DNA from: Neorhizobium sp. SOG26
GTDB lineage: Bacteria > Pseudomonadota > Alphaproteobacteria > Rhizobiales > Rhizobiaceae
DNA length: 64,000 nucleotides
Assembly (NCBI RefSeq): GCF_003491345.1
Contig: NZ_CP025512.1
Span: 930,001-994,000, forward strand
Direction: 5' to 3'
The notes beneath the pieces were generated by a model. It did no database searches. It saw only the letters and a program-made list of their open reading frames with translations, and was not told the origin of the DNA. A program made the position numbers and the translations under genes. Positions 41,502 to 50,689 of this stretch are shown here, piece by piece (the stretch's first letter is position 1; each line of letters begins with the position of its first letter).

Positions 41502-42710
41502 ATGGTCGGTACAGCGCGAATCACCGCGACGCTCCTTGTCGTAGTCGCGGCGCTTCTGCTTGCGCTTGCTCCGGTACGCGCGACGACGATCGCGCCACCT
41601 CTGCTTGCCTACGGCGCACGGGTTGCCGGGGACGATGCCCGCACGCGGATCGTCGTGGAGTTCGAGAAGAAGCCGGACTTCTCCGTCCACTATGTCGGCA
41701 ACCCGGAACGCGTGATCGTGGACCTGCCGGCGACCGCCTTCGGATTCCCGGCCGAAGATCTCGGCGCACGTGGGCTGTTCAAGGACATTCGCTATGGGAC
41801 CATGGACGAGACGAGCGCCCGTATTGTGCTGACGGCAACGAAACCGGTGAAGCTGGTGTTGGCCGAGGTGCAGGAGAACGACAACGGCAGTTATCGGCTG
41901 GTACTCGATGCGGAGATGACCTCGAAGGAGGTCTTTGCCAACCTCGTCAGGACGCAGGACTGGTCGACGCCATCGGCCGAGACGCCAGATCCGCTGGTCT
42001 CGTCGCAAGGCGACAGTGTCTTCACCGTCGCGGTCGATGCGGGACATGGCGGAATCGACGCCGGCGCAACCGGCATCGGTACGAAGACGCCCGAGAAGAC
42101 CATTACGCTGGCTTTCGCGAAGATCCTGGCGGAGCGGTTGAACAAGCTGCCGGGCACCAAGGCCTTTCTCACCCGCGACGACGATACCTTCCTGTCGCTC
42201 TCGGAGCGGGTGACGCGCGCCCGGCAGGGCCATGCCGACCTCTTCATCTCGTTGCATGCCGACACGCTGAACCAGCGCGATATCCGCGGCGCCACCGTCT
42301 ATACCCTGTCGGACAAGGCCTCCGACCGAATGGCGGAGAACCTCGCGGCGCGCGAAAACCTGTCCGACCAGCTTGCAGGCTTCAGCATCGAGAGCGGTCC
42401 CCCGGAAGTCGCCGACATCCTGCTCGATCTCGCACGCCGCGAGACGCAGGCTTTCTCCTCGGCGCTCGCTTCGCACGTGGTGGAATCATTTGAAGGGCAG
42501 GTGGCGCTCATCAACAACCCGCACCGCTACGCCAGCTTTCAGGTTCTGCGGGCGCCCGACATCCCGTCCGTGCTTCTGGAGCTCGGTTTCCTGTCCAATC
42601 CGGACGACGAGAAGCTTCTCCTTGATGATTCCTGGCGCATCAAGGTCACCGACCGCATTGTTGATGCCGTGCGCCGCTACCGGGAGCGCGCCGTCGCCAA
42701 CGGTGGATAG
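41502..42710 (+). CDS. amiC: N-acetylmuramoyl-L-alanine amidase (AmiC type)
   Basis: A 402-aa periplasmic amidase that cleaves peptide stems from peptidoglycan at septation. From the ATG at 41502 (MVGTARITATLL) a signal peptide runs to about residue 27. An AMIN domain follows (TRIVVEFEKKPDFSVHYVGNPERVIVDL), then amidase_3 with zinc-site DAGHGGIDAGA, Glu and His in LFISLHADT, and LELGFLSNPDDE. The frame is open back to 41367, but that part encodes no plausible protein start. No good RBS is visible, so the start is uncertain. Upstream of a class A PBP gene by 250 bases. Confidence 0.9.
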   Translation: MVGTARITATLLVVVAALLLALAPVRATTIAPPLLAYGARVAGDDARTRIVVEFEKKPDFSVHYVGNPERVIVDLPATAFGFPAEDLGARGLFKDIRYGTMDETSARIVLTATKPVKLVLAEVQENDNGSYRLVLDAEMTSKEVFANLVRTQDWSTPSAETPDPLVSSQGDSVFTVAVDAGHGGIDAGATGIGTKTPEKTITLAFAKILAERLNKLPGTKAFLTRDDDTFLSLSERVTRARQGHADLFISLHADTLNQRDIRGATVYTLSDKASDRMAENLAARENLSDQLAGFSIESGPPEVADILLDLARRETQAFSSALASHVVESFEGQVALINNPHRYASFQVLRAPDIPSVLLELGFLSNPDDEKLLLDDSWRIKVTDRIVDAVRRYRERAVANGG

Positions 42711-42960
42711 TGTGACTGGAAGGCCGCAATGGTGTTGCTTGCGCCACGCTTCGATGCTGAAGACCTTTCACAAGGGTTAATAGCGCGCCGGGAGCCCTAT
42801 TTTACTCACATTCAACCGGTTACTCGCTGAAGCTGACACGCAAGTGATCGCAGACGATTGATCTTCTCCGCCTTGCACAGCCGCAACCACCGTGCAAAAC
42901 GCCTTAAATCATGCCATGGTGATCCATGCGCCGAATGAAAGCTGAACGGTAGCTCAGACA

Positions 42961-45417
42961 ATGATCAGACTGATTGGGTATTTCTTTGGACTGGCTTGCG
43001 TCCTCTTCCTGGTCGTGGCCGCCGGCGTTGGTATCTACCTCGCCGGTATGACCAAGGACTTGCCGAATTACGAGGTTCTTGCCTCGTATGAGCCGCCTGT
43101 TGCCACGCGCGTGCATGCCGGGAACGGCGCCCTGATGGCTGAATATGCCCGCGAACGGCGCCTGTTCCTGCCGATCCAGGCCGTGCCGGATCGCGTCAAG
43201 GCAGCTTTCCTGTCGGCGGAAGACAAGAACTTCTACAACCACCCGGGCGTGGATATCACCGGTCTCGCCCGCGCAATCGTTTCCAACATCCAGAACCTTG
43301 GTTCGGGCCGTCGCCCGGAAGGCGCGTCCACGATCACGCAGCAGGTGGCGAAGAACTTCCTCCTGACCGCCGACCAGACGATCGACCGCAAGGTCAAGGA
43401 AGCGATTCTCTCCTTCCGCATCGAGCAGACCTATTCCAAGGACAAGATCCTCGAGCTTTACCTCAACGAGATCTTTTTCGGCCTGAACTCCTACGGCATC
43501 GCCGGCGCGGCACTCACCTATTTCGACAAGTCGGTAACGGAGCTGACGACGGCAGAAGCCGCCTATCTGGCAGCCCTTCCAAAGGGGCCCGCGAACTACC
43601 ATCCGTTCCGCCGCGAGAAGGCAGCGCTCGAGCGCCGCAACTGGGTCATCGATCGCATGGCCGAGAACGGTTACATCACCCAGTCGGATGCCGACGAGGC
43701 CAAGAAGCAGCCGCTTGGCGTGAACCCGCGCCGCTCGGGCATCCACCTTTTTGCCTCTGACTATTTCTCCGAGGAAGTCCGTCGCCAGATCATCGAGCGT
43801 TACGGCGACAAGTCGCTTTACGAAGGTGGCCTGTCCGTCCGCACCTCGCTCGACCCGGAACTGCAGGTCATCGCCCGCAAGGTGCTGCAGGAAGGGCTTG
43901 TTGAGTACGACCAGCGCCGTGGTTTCCATGGTCCGGTTGCGCAGATCTCGATGGTCGGCGACTGGGGTCCCGAGCTCGCCAAGATGTCGGCCCTGCGGGA
44001 CGTTCCCGAATGGAAGCTTGCGGTCGTGATTGACGTGACGCCGCAGTCTGTCAGCATCGGCCTGCAGCCATCCACGGATGGCGCCGGCAAGGTTGACCCT
44101 GCGCGCGAAGCCGGCACGATCGACGCCGACGACATGAAATGGGCCTTCCGCGACGCCACCGACAAGCGCAAGACCGCAAAGTCGCCGGAAGGCGTGCTGA
44201 ACCGCGGCGACGTCATCTATGTCGAGCTGATCGACGAGGCTGCGAAGACCTATCGCCTGCGCCAGCCGCCGAAGGTTCAGGGCGGGTTTGTCGCCATGGA
44301 TCCGAACACCGGTCGTGTTCTCGCCATGGCGGGCGGCTTCTCCTACGCCCAGTCTGAGTTCAACCGCGCCACGCAGGCCATGCGCCAGCCGGGCTCATCC
44401 TTCAAGCCGTTCGTCTACGCTGCGGCGCTCGATAATGGGTACACGCCGGCATCGGTCATTCTGGATGCGCCGATCGAGATCGTCTCGGGCGGCCAGGTCT
44501 GGCGCCCGGACAACTACGGCGGCAATTCCGGCGGCCCGTCGACGCTGCGCACCGGTATCGAAAAGTCACGAAACCAGATGACCGTGCGCCTTGCGCAGGA
44601 CATGGGGATGGAACTGGTTGCTGAATATGCCGAGCGTTTCGGCATCTATGACAAGATGCTGCCGGTGCTCGCCATGTCCCTCGGCTCGGGTGAGACCACT
44701 GTCATGCGCATGGTCTCGGCTTACGCCGTGCTCGCCAATGGCGGAAAGCAGATCAAGCCGACGGTGATCGACCGCATCCAGGACCGCTATGGCAAGACGA
44801 TCTTCCGTCACGAAGAGCGTAATTGCGACGGCTGCAATGCCAACGCCTGGAACAATCAGGAAGAACCGACCGTGGTGGACACCCGCGAGCAGGTTCTTGA
44901 TCCGATGACCGCCTACCAGATCACCTCGATGATGCAGGGCGTTGTCCAGCGCGGCACGGCGGCCGGCAAGATCCCGGTGAAGGACCGCGACGTCGCCGGC
45001 AAGACCGGCACCACCAATGACGAAAAGGACGCTTGGTTCGTCGGTTACACCCCGAACCTCGTGGCCGGTCTCTACATCGGATACGACACGCCGGCGCCGC
45101 TTGGCCACGCTGGTACCGGCAGCGGGCTAGCAGCCCCGATCTTCGGCAAGTTTCTGGAAGAGGCCGCAAAGCTGACGCCAGCCGAGAAGTTCCACGTTCC
45201 GGAAGGCATGCAACTGGTTGCCGTCAACCGCAAGACCGGCATGGCCGCCATGGAAGGCGAGCCGGATACGATCGTCGAGGCCTTCAAGCCCGGTACCGGT
45301 CCGGCGGATGTCTTCCAGGTCATCGGCGATGGCGAATACATGACCCAGGACCAGATCTTCTCGCACTCGCCGCAGGCGCAGCAGGCGGTCACCTCCGGCA
45401 TGCCGGGGCTGTTCTAA
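42961..45417 (+). CDS. mrcA: Penicillin-binding protein 1A (class A, bifunctional)
   Basis: An 818-aa inner-membrane protein. An N-terminal TM anchor (7-29) precedes the GT51 glycosyltransferase with the SAEDKNFYNHPGVD and STITQQVAKNFLL motifs. An OB-like insert follows, then the transpeptidase domain with SSFKPF (nucleophilic Ser about 479), SRN (about 536-538) and KTGTTND (about 681). It polymerises and crosslinks peptidoglycan. The 250 bases before the start hold nothing recognised. Confidence 0.96.
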   Translation: MIRLIGYFFGLACVLFLVVAAGVGIYLAGMTKDLPNYEVLASYEPPVATRVHAGNGALMAEYARERRLFLPIQAVPDRVKAAFLSAEDKNFYNHPGVDITGLARAIVSNIQNLGSGRRPEGASTITQQVAKNFLLTADQTIDRKVKEAILSFRIEQTYSKDKILELYLNEIFFGLNSYGIAGAALTYFDKSVTELTTAEAAYLAALPKGPANYHPFRREKAALERRNWVIDRMAENGYITQSDADEAKKQPLGVNPRRSGIHLFASDYFSEEVRRQIIERYGDKSLYEGGLSVRTSLDPELQVIARKVLQEGLVEYDQRRGFHGPVAQISMVGDWGPELAKMSALRDVPEWKLAVVIDVTPQSVSIGLQPSTDGAGKVDPAREAGTIDADDMKWAFRDATDKRKTAKSPEGVLNRGDVIYVELIDEAAKTYRLRQPPKVQGGFVAMDPNTGRVLAMAGGFSYAQSEFNRATQAMRQPGSSFKPFVYAAALDNGYTPASVILDAPIEIVSGGQVWRPDNYGGNSGGPSTLRTGIEKSRNQMTVRLAQDMGMELVAEYAERFGIYDKMLPVLAMSLGSGETTVMRMVSAYAVLANGGKQIKPTVIDRIQDRYGKTIFRHEERNCDGCNANAWNNQEEPTVVDTREQVLDPMTAYQITSMMQGVVQRGTAAGKIPVKDRDVAGKTGTTNDEKDAWFVGYTPNLVAGLYIGYDTPAPLGHAGTGSGLAAPIFGKFLEEAAKLTPAEKFHVPEGMQLVAVNRKTGMAAMEGEPDTIVEAFKPGTGPADVFQVIGDGEYMTQDQIFSHSPQAQQAVTSGMPGLF

Positions 45418-45527
45418 GGCTTCCCGAGCCGAGGCGAGGGCAGGGGCCGGTCTTTACATCCGGTCCCGAGCCAACTATGTCCACGGCACCTTTGAAATCC
45501 GAAAATAGAGAGTGAAGAACCAACGCC

Positions 45528-46659
45528 ATGCGTGCGGAAATCATCAATGTCGTCGACGAAATCAAGCAGGCCATAAGCCTGCTGAGGAGGCATCTTTGAC
45601 TGGGATCAGGCGGTAAGACGACTGGACTGGTTGAATAACAAGGCAGAGGATCCAAACCTCTGGAACGATGCGCAGGAAGCCCAGAAGCTGATGCGCGAAC
45701 GCCAACAGCTTGAAGATGGCATCAATGGCGTCAAGGCCATGGAAAGCCAGCTCAACGACAATATCGAGCTGATCGAGCTTGGCGAAGAAGAAGGCGACGA
45801 GGGCATCGTCACCGAGGCGGAGAACGCGCTGAAGGCCCTGAAGGCCGAAGCCGGCCGCCGGCAGGTCGAAGCCATGCTGTCCGGCGAAGCGGACGGCAAC
45901 GACACCTATCTTGAAGTGCATTCCGGCGCGGGTGGAACGGAAAGCCAGGATTGGGCGAACATGCTGTTGCGCATGTACACCCGCTGGGCCGAGCGCTCCG
46001 GCTTCAAGGTCGAGCTCATGGAAGTGCATGACGGCGAAGAAGCCGGCATCAAGTCCGCGACGATGCTGGTCAAGGGCCACAATGCCTATGGCTGGCTGAA
46101 GACCGAATCGGGCGTGCACCGCCTCGTGCGCATCTCGCCATATGACAGCAATGCTCGCCGCCACACGTCCTTCTCGTCGATCTGGGTCTACCCGGTTGTC
46201 GACGAATCGATCAACATCGACGTCAACGAGAGCGACTGCCGTATCGACACCTACCGGTCTTCGGGCGCAGGCGGACAGCACGTCAACACGACCGACTCGG
46301 CGGTGCGCATTACCCATATTCCGACGGGCATCGTGGTCGCCTGCCAGCAGGAGCGTTCGCAGCACAAGAACCGGGCCAAGGCTTGGGAAATGTTGCGTGC
46401 CCGTCTGTATGAAGCCGAGCTGAAGAAGCGCGAAGATGCGGCGAATGCCGAAGCGGCGTCCAAGACCGATATCGGCTGGGGCCACCAGATCCGCTCCTAT
46501 GTCCTGCAGCCATACCAGTTGGTGAAGGACCTGCGCACCGGCGTGTCGAGCACGGCGCCGGATGACGTTCTGGATGGCGACCTCAACGAGTTCATGGAGG
46601 CCGCGCTGGCGCACCGCATCAGCGGCAAGCCGGACGTGGATGTCGCGGACGTCGACTGA
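45528..46659 (+). CDS. prfB: Peptide chain release factor 2, with programmed +1 frameshift
   Basis: RF2 reads UAA and UGA stops. It is encoded in two frames: ATG 45528 to CTT 45594-45596, an in-frame TGA at 45597-45599, then the +1 frame from GAC 45598 to TGA 46657-46659, 376 aa in all. The domain order is normal: a coiled N-terminal domain, an SPY form of the stop-recognition tripeptide ([11 protein letters not shown]) and the GGQ loop ([11 protein letters not shown]). The SPF-to-SPY change is, from memory, also seen in relatives. It is not a pseudogene. prfB often follows the PBP1A gene in rhizobia. Confidence 0.97.
45585..45600 (+). promoter_or_regulatory. RF2 programmed frameshift signal
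   Basis: An internal Shine-Dalgarno AGGAGG (45585-45590), three bases, then the slippery CTT TGA C (45594-45600). This is the textbook RF2 autoregulatory site: low RF2 stalls the ribosome at UGA, and the SD-anti-SD contact pushes it +1. Confidence 0.97.
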
Positions 46660-46682
46660 TCAAGGTCGAAGGATAAGAGAAG

Positions 46683-46707
46683 GGCCGGACACGCATCCGG
46701 CCTTTTT
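46683..46707 (+). terminator. prfB terminator
   Basis: GGCCGGA (46683-46689), loop CACGCA, TCCGGCC (46696-46702), then TTTTT. It lies 23 bases after the prfB stop and just before the nadK stop on the other strand. Confidence 0.88.
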
Positions 46708-46715
46708 CGTTTTTG

Positions 46716-47489
46716 CTAGTTGCTGAACTGCTCGGCAAGGATGCGATCCGACCAAGAATGGTCGGGGTCGGATAGAAGACGCGCCGTCACGTCCGTGCAC
46801 TGCGCCACGCGCACATGCAGCACCGATTTCACTTCTGCATTGTCGGCAACGGCGTTCACAGGGCGCTTTTCCGGCTCCAGGATCTCGAGATCAACGCAGA
46901 CATGATTCGGAAGCAGGGCACCACGCCACCGCCTGGGGCGGAAGGCCGAGACCGGCGTCATGGCAAGCAATGGCGCTTCGAGCGGCAGGATCGGTCCATG
47001 TGCCGAGAGGTTGTAAGCGGTCGAGCCGGCGGGTGTTGCAATCATCAACCCGTCGCAGATCAGTTCCTCGAGCCGCGTATGCCCGTCGATCACCACCCGC
47101 AGCTTCGCCGCCTGGTATGACTGGCGGAAAAGGTAGACTTCGTTGATGGCGAGCGCCGTGGAGGTGGAGCCGTCTTCGTTCGTGGTCGTCATCTTCAGCG
47201 GGTGAAATTCGTTTTCCACCGCATGGGCAATGCGCTCGTGAAGACCATCTGCCCGGTAGTCGTTCATCAGGAAGCCGACCGAGCCGCAGTTCATGCCGTA
47301 GACGCATTTGTCGGTGTTGATCGTCTCGTGCAGCGTCTGCAGCATGAAGCCGTCGCCACCAAGCGCCACCAGGATATCGGCATCGGCCGGCGGGACGTTG
47401 CCGTAAAGCCGCACCAGTTCTTCCAGGGCCATCTGCGCCTCAGGAGCAGTCGAGGCGATGAAGGAAAGCGTTTGCGACTGACGGGACAT
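46716..47489 (-). CDS. nadK: NAD kinase
   Basis: A 257-aa kinase that makes NADP from NAD. Motifs are ILVALGGDGFMLQTLH (GGDG), YGMNCGSVGFLMND, NEVYLFR and ICDGLMIATPAGSTAYNLSA. The frame is open to 47654, but the ATG at 47487-47489 (MSRQSQTLSF) gives the family start. It converges on prfB and has its 5' end 225 bases from the tRNA-Thr gene. Confidence 0.95.
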   Translation of the reverse strand: MSRQSQTLSFIASTAPEAQMALEELVRLYGNVPPADADILVALGGDGFMLQTLHETINTDKCVYGMNCGSVGFLMNDYRADGLHERIAHAVENEFHPLKMTTTNEDGSTSTALAINEVYLFRQSYQAAKLRVVIDGHTRLEELICDGLMIATPAGSTAYNLSAHGPILPLEAPLLAMTPVSAFRPRRWRGALLPNHVCVDLEILEPEKRPVNAVADNAEVKSVLHVRVAQCTDVTARLLSDPDHSWSDRILAEQFSN

Positions 47490-47714
47490 CTGATCAGGCC
47501 TTTGGATGCTGCCCGCAGGGCATAGGCTGGAACCTTGGACTTGGCTTCGCCGTGCGGCGAGCTTGCCCGACTTTAGGTACCCGAGAACCAAGCCCTTGCA
47601 CAAGCGCAGTCGCGGCATTTGCGTACGCCTGAGACGATCCAGCATTTGGCACACCCGTCCTCAGATTTGCTCTTTACAGAGCGGGCGAAACCGCTTAACT
47701 CCGCCGCTACAAGT

Positions 47715-47790
<76 letters not shown>

Positions 47791-47872
47791 TTTTCCATAA
47801 CAACTTCAGCCATTTATGCGATTGGTAAAAATCGCTGTTTTACAGCATGTCGCGTATTTTACGAATCTGTTC

Positions 47873-48904
47873 TCATCGCGTTCCGCGACTAATGGCATCA
47901 ATGACCTCCTGCCCAGCCAGGTAGTGACGCCGAATTATGCCCTCCGCATCCTCTCTGGAATGCCCTGAAATCTCGGCTATGAGCCGGATCTTCTCCTCAT
48001 GAGACCGATCCAGATGCGCGTAAGCGTATGTGATGGCCGTTCCCCGCAGGTCGTGGAACGTGACGCCGCTAATCCCCAGCTTCGCCATTTCCTTGCGCCA
48101 TGACGCCTTGAACCCGCTCGAGGTCCAGCTCTGGCCGAAGGAGTTAACAAGCACCCGCTGGCGCTTCGCCTCTTTGGCCTCATTCAAGATTGGCAGGATA
48201 TCCGGGGCGGCCGTGATTCTAACCCGCGCCCCAGTCTTCCCCTGCTTGATAGATACCCTTTCGCCGTCAAAGGCGATCATTGGCATGGTGAGCAGGTCGG
48301 CTTGCCGCTGCATCGTCCATAGCGCCATGCATGCGACCGACCTGATATGAGGAGCAGCGCGGGTAAGGACGGTGTTGATCTGCTCCATCGTCCAAACCGT
48401 ATCGCGCCGGCTGCCCTCGTGAAGCTTCTCGACGCGCTCAAGCGGATTCCGCAGGATGATCTCGTTATCCTTCGCCCATGCGAATAGTCGAGACAGAAGG
48501 CCGATGTGCATGTCCGCTGAGCGCGGAGCGTCCTTCATGGTATCTCGCCACTCTAGGAACCTGCGACGGCTCCCACGGGCTTCTACAGCCGCTACAGGGA
48601 TGACGCCGAAGACCTCCTTGATTAGCCCGAACATCCGCTCGTAATCCTTGCGGGTGGAAGGGGCGAGGGCTTTGTATTTAGCAGTTGCCCGGAAGTCTTC
48701 GATCAGAGAACTGATCGTCCCCTCGACGGCCTTCGTGGGCCTATCCCGCGTCAGTCGGATGTATTCCTGAGTGAATGCCTTGGTGCCAGGCTTCGACATG
48801 ATCCGCGGAGCACCTTTCCCCCGCCATGCGTAGTAGTAGGTTGCCGTGGTTCCGTCAGCGAGCTTGACGTTGACCTTATGCACGCCCACTAGCTTTCCTT
48901 CCAT
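47873..48904 (-). CDS. Tyrosine recombinase / phage integrase
   Basis: A 343-aa site-specific recombinase. An N-terminal core-binding domain (about 50-150) is followed by the catalytic domain: Arg in WTMQRQADLLTM, Lys in IKQGKTG, HDLRGT (about 281-286), GHS and the nucleophile Tyr in IIRRHYLAG near residue 327. It is oriented toward the tRNA-Thr gene, the common arrangement for elements in tRNA 3' ends. Its first 29 bases overlap the upstream small gene. Confidence 0.95.
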   Translation of the reverse strand: MEGKLVGVHKVNVKLADGTTATYYYAWRGKGAPRIMSKPGTKAFTQEYIRLTRDRPTKAVEGTISSLIEDFRATAKYKALAPSTRKDYERMFGLIKEVFGVIPVAAVEARGSRRRFLEWRDTMKDAPRSADMHIGLLSRLFAWAKDNEIILRNPLERVEKLHEGSRRDTVWTMEQINTVLTRAAPHIRSVACMALWTMQRQADLLTMPMIAFDGERVSIKQGKTGARVRITAAPDILPILNEAKEAKRQRVLVNSFGQSWTSSGFKASWRKEMAKLGISGVTFHDLRGTAITYAYAHLDRSHEEKIRLIAEISGHSREDAEGIIRRHYLAGQEVIDAISRGTR

Positions 48905-49082
48905 CTTCCCACGCCTTCCAAGCTTTCTCTGCCGGGTCTTCTTCTCGATCGACCACAGCGAAGCTCTTCGGCGCGAACTCGATCTCGCCTGAAGGGTGCA
49001 TCGTCACCCTGACATTGTGCATTGCTGCGGCTTCGGCAGCATCCGCGATTTCGGATCTCGTGTAAGTGCGTGCTCTGCTCAT
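48876..49082 (-). CDS. Small phage protein next to integrase
   Basis: A 68-aa protein beginning MSRARTYTRSEIADAAEAAA with HNVRVTMHPSGEIEFAPKS, a pattern seen in small proteins beside rhizobial phage integrases. It could be an accessory or excisionase-like factor, but no clear DNA-binding fold is seen. The ATG at 49080-49082 is chosen; a frame extension to 49139 exists. It overlaps the integrase start. Confidence 0.65.
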   Translation of the reverse strand: MSRARTYTRSEIADAAEAAAMHNVRVTMHPSGEIEFAPKSFAVVDREEDPAEKAWKAWEDGRKASGRA

Positions 49083-49119
49083 GCAGGGTTGTCCACATTG
49101 TTTCCACAGGCTGGCTTGC

Positions 49120-49347
49120 TCATGCCGCCACCTCAACAATCCAGGCTACGCCCTGCATGAAAGCACAGAGCGCACCGAGCAGGATGATCCGGCCGGCATA
49201 GGAGAGGCAGAACGCGTACCGTGGCGTCCATTGCCGATCCTGGCCGCGCAGTTGAGGTCCGTGGATCACGTCTTCCCGCCATGCCAAGACAATGCAAGCC
49301 GCGAGGATGAGAAGGAACGGGGTCCAGAACGTCGGGAGGATGTTCAT
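49120..49347 (-). CDS. Small membrane protein
   Basis: A 75-aa protein with two hydrophobic segments, PTFWTPFLLILAACIVLAW near the start and YAGRIILLGALCAFMQGVAWI near the end. The ATG overlaps the stop of the preceding small gene by 4 bases. Function unknown. Confidence 0.6.
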   Translation of the reverse strand: MNILPTFWTPFLLILAACIVLAWREDVIHGPQLRGQDRQWTPRYAFCLSYAGRIILLGALCAFMQGVAWIVEVAA

Positions 49348-49508
49348 TCGGACGGCTCCCTCGATGAGGGCGCGGGGGCATTGTGAATTTCTTGCCCAAT
49401 GGAATGGTCGCTGCTTGCCGCGCAGTAGCAGGGCAAGGATTCTGGACCGCGATGAACATGGTGCGTGGAGTGCCGCTCACGCTCAGGCGTCTGTTTTTCC
49501 GTGGTCAT
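49344..49508 (-). CDS. Short phage ORF, 54 aa
   Basis: Starts MTTEKQTPERERHSTHH and ends PAPSSREPSE, with a CYC motif in the middle. It overlaps both neighbours by 4 bases (ATGA at 49505-49508 and at 49344-49347). This chain of start-stop overlaps is the main evidence that it is translated. No family recognised. Confidence 0.55.
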   Translation of the reverse strand: MTTEKQTPERERHSTHHVHRGPESLPCYCAASSDHSIGQEIHNAPAPSSREPSE

Positions 49509-49687
49509 CACCATGTCCCTCCAAGAGGTTCGTCCATGTTCTTCTTGATCCAGGCCCGCTGCTCCTCTTCCGTGCCATTGGCTGGGAAGGGCTCTGCGAG
49601 CTTGGCATCGGATGGAAGTATGTGTTCCTTGCCATCGATCGTGACCCGCTTCATGAGCGGACCAGCTTGGCTCTGTCGGTTGCTCAT
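49508..49687 (-). CDS. Short phage ORF, 59 aa
   Basis: A 59-aa hydrophilic protein (MKRVTIDGKEHILPSDAK, EEEQRAWIKKNMDEP). The ATG overlaps the stop of the upstream 219-aa gene by 4 bases, and its stop overlaps the next ATG. Function unknown. Confidence 0.6.
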   Translation of the reverse strand: MSNRQSQAGPLMKRVTIDGKEHILPSDAKLAEPFPANGTEEEQRAWIKKNMDEPLGGTW

Positions 49688-50343
49688 TCTGCCGGTCCCT
49701 CCGATGCGAGGGCGGCGCGAACGCAGGCGTCAATGATGCGGTTCATGTAGTCTGCGAGGTCGTTATCGACCGTGCCGCCGTCTGCCATGCGCTCAAGAAG
49801 TTCGTCCCGAGCCTTCAACCCGGCACTGCGGATTGCTGCTTCAGTCCCCCGCACATGCGACTGGCGAGCGGGGGTCGTGTAGAGGTAGATCACCTCAGTC
49901 GGGCCTTCACTGCCGGCGGCTGCAATAGCCTCGATGTTGGCAACGTCCCGGCTCATGTGTTCGCAGCCGGTGCAATCCGTGGTCATAGCCGCGAAGGGCT
50001 CACCAAACACATTCCGCTCCTGCGCTGCCGGCATGATGGTGAACGCGAACGCCTGCCGCTTGTATACCTCGATCGCCCCGCGCACACGATCCTTCTCCGA
50101 CAGATCTGGCCGCTTCAAAGACCGCTCCCACTGGCTCATGGCGGCTTCGGTGCAGATTGCCTCCTGGCGCTCGTATTCGGCCGGCGCTGTCCTGCTGTTA
50201 TCGCCCAATAAGTTCTCCAGCGTCCGCCAGTCTTCCGCAGGAAGATCGACAGGCCATTCCTTATCGGCGGGGTAATCCGGCCCCATCTCGGCAACCTGTT
50301 CATTCAGGATGGCGGCGAAATCTTTGATGCTTTCGATGGTCAT
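49684..50343 (-). CDS. Hypothetical phage protein, 219 aa
   Basis: An acidic, mostly helical protein starting MTIESIKDFAAILNEQ. The middle part has a possible CxxC (TTDCTGCEHMSRD) and the C-terminal third carries ADYMNRIIDACVRAALA. No known family. It is linked by 4-base overlaps to the 46-aa gene upstream and the 59-aa gene downstream, so it belongs to the leftward operon. Confidence 0.75.
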   Translation of the reverse strand: MTIESIKDFAAILNEQVAEMGPDYPADKEWPVDLPAEDWRTLENLLGDNSRTAPAEYERQEAICTEAAMSQWERSLKRPDLSEKDRVRGAIEVYKRQAFAFTIMPAAQERNVFGEPFAAMTTDCTGCEHMSRDVANIEAIAAAGSEGPTEVIYLYTTPARQSHVRGTEAAIRSAGLKARDELLERMADGGTVDNDLADYMNRIIDACVRAALASEGPAE

Positions 50344-50480
50344 GGCTTCTGCTCCTGCATCTTGTTCAGGGCTGCGTTGATGGCTTCGACAAATGCGGGG
50401 CCGGGACCAAGCTTTCCGCCGTGCCGGCTATGCCAAGCGGCCCAAGCTGCTGCGATCATTTCAGGGGTGGCGCGGGTCAT
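50340..50480 (-). CDS. Short phage ORF, 46 aa
   Basis: A 46-aa helical peptide (TPEMIAAAWAAWHSRHGGK, AFVEAINAALNKMQEQ). Both ends overlap neighbouring genes by 4 bases (CAATGACC upstream, CCATGACC downstream). Similar short 'AAWAAWHSRHG' proteins are common in rhizobial phages, by memory. Function unknown. Confidence 0.6.
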   Translation of the reverse strand: MTRATPEMIAAAWAAWHSRHGGKLGPGPAFVEAINAALNKMQEQKP

Positions 50481-50689
50481 TGGTCTGCCCTTCCTGAAAT
50501 TGGGGCTGCTAGAGACACGCCCACCATCACAAGTGCCTGGCGAGCTCGACGTACCGACGCTTCCTGCCCGGGGTTGATCCCGCTGCGCGCCTCAATCAAG
50601 CTGTCATTTGCCGGATCACCAGCAATGGCCCGCAAGGCATTGATGCAGATTGCAAGCTTTCCTTCATGCGTCTCGGTGTGCTGGGTCAT
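50477..50689 (-). CDS. Small phage protein, 70 aa
   Basis: A helical protein (KLAICINALRAIAGDPANDSL, EASVRRARQALVMVG). The ATG overlaps the stop of the 240-aa HNH/AP2-like gene by 4 bases. No family recognised. Confidence 0.6.
   Translation of the reverse strand: MTQHTETHEGKLAICINALRAIAGDPANDSLIEARSGINPGQEASVRRARQALVMVGVSLAAPISGRADQ

Noticed and set aside
45528-45599. Short ORF ended by TGA, looking like a broken prfB start
   Set aside because: It is the first zero-frame part of a programmed frameshift gene, not a pseudogene.
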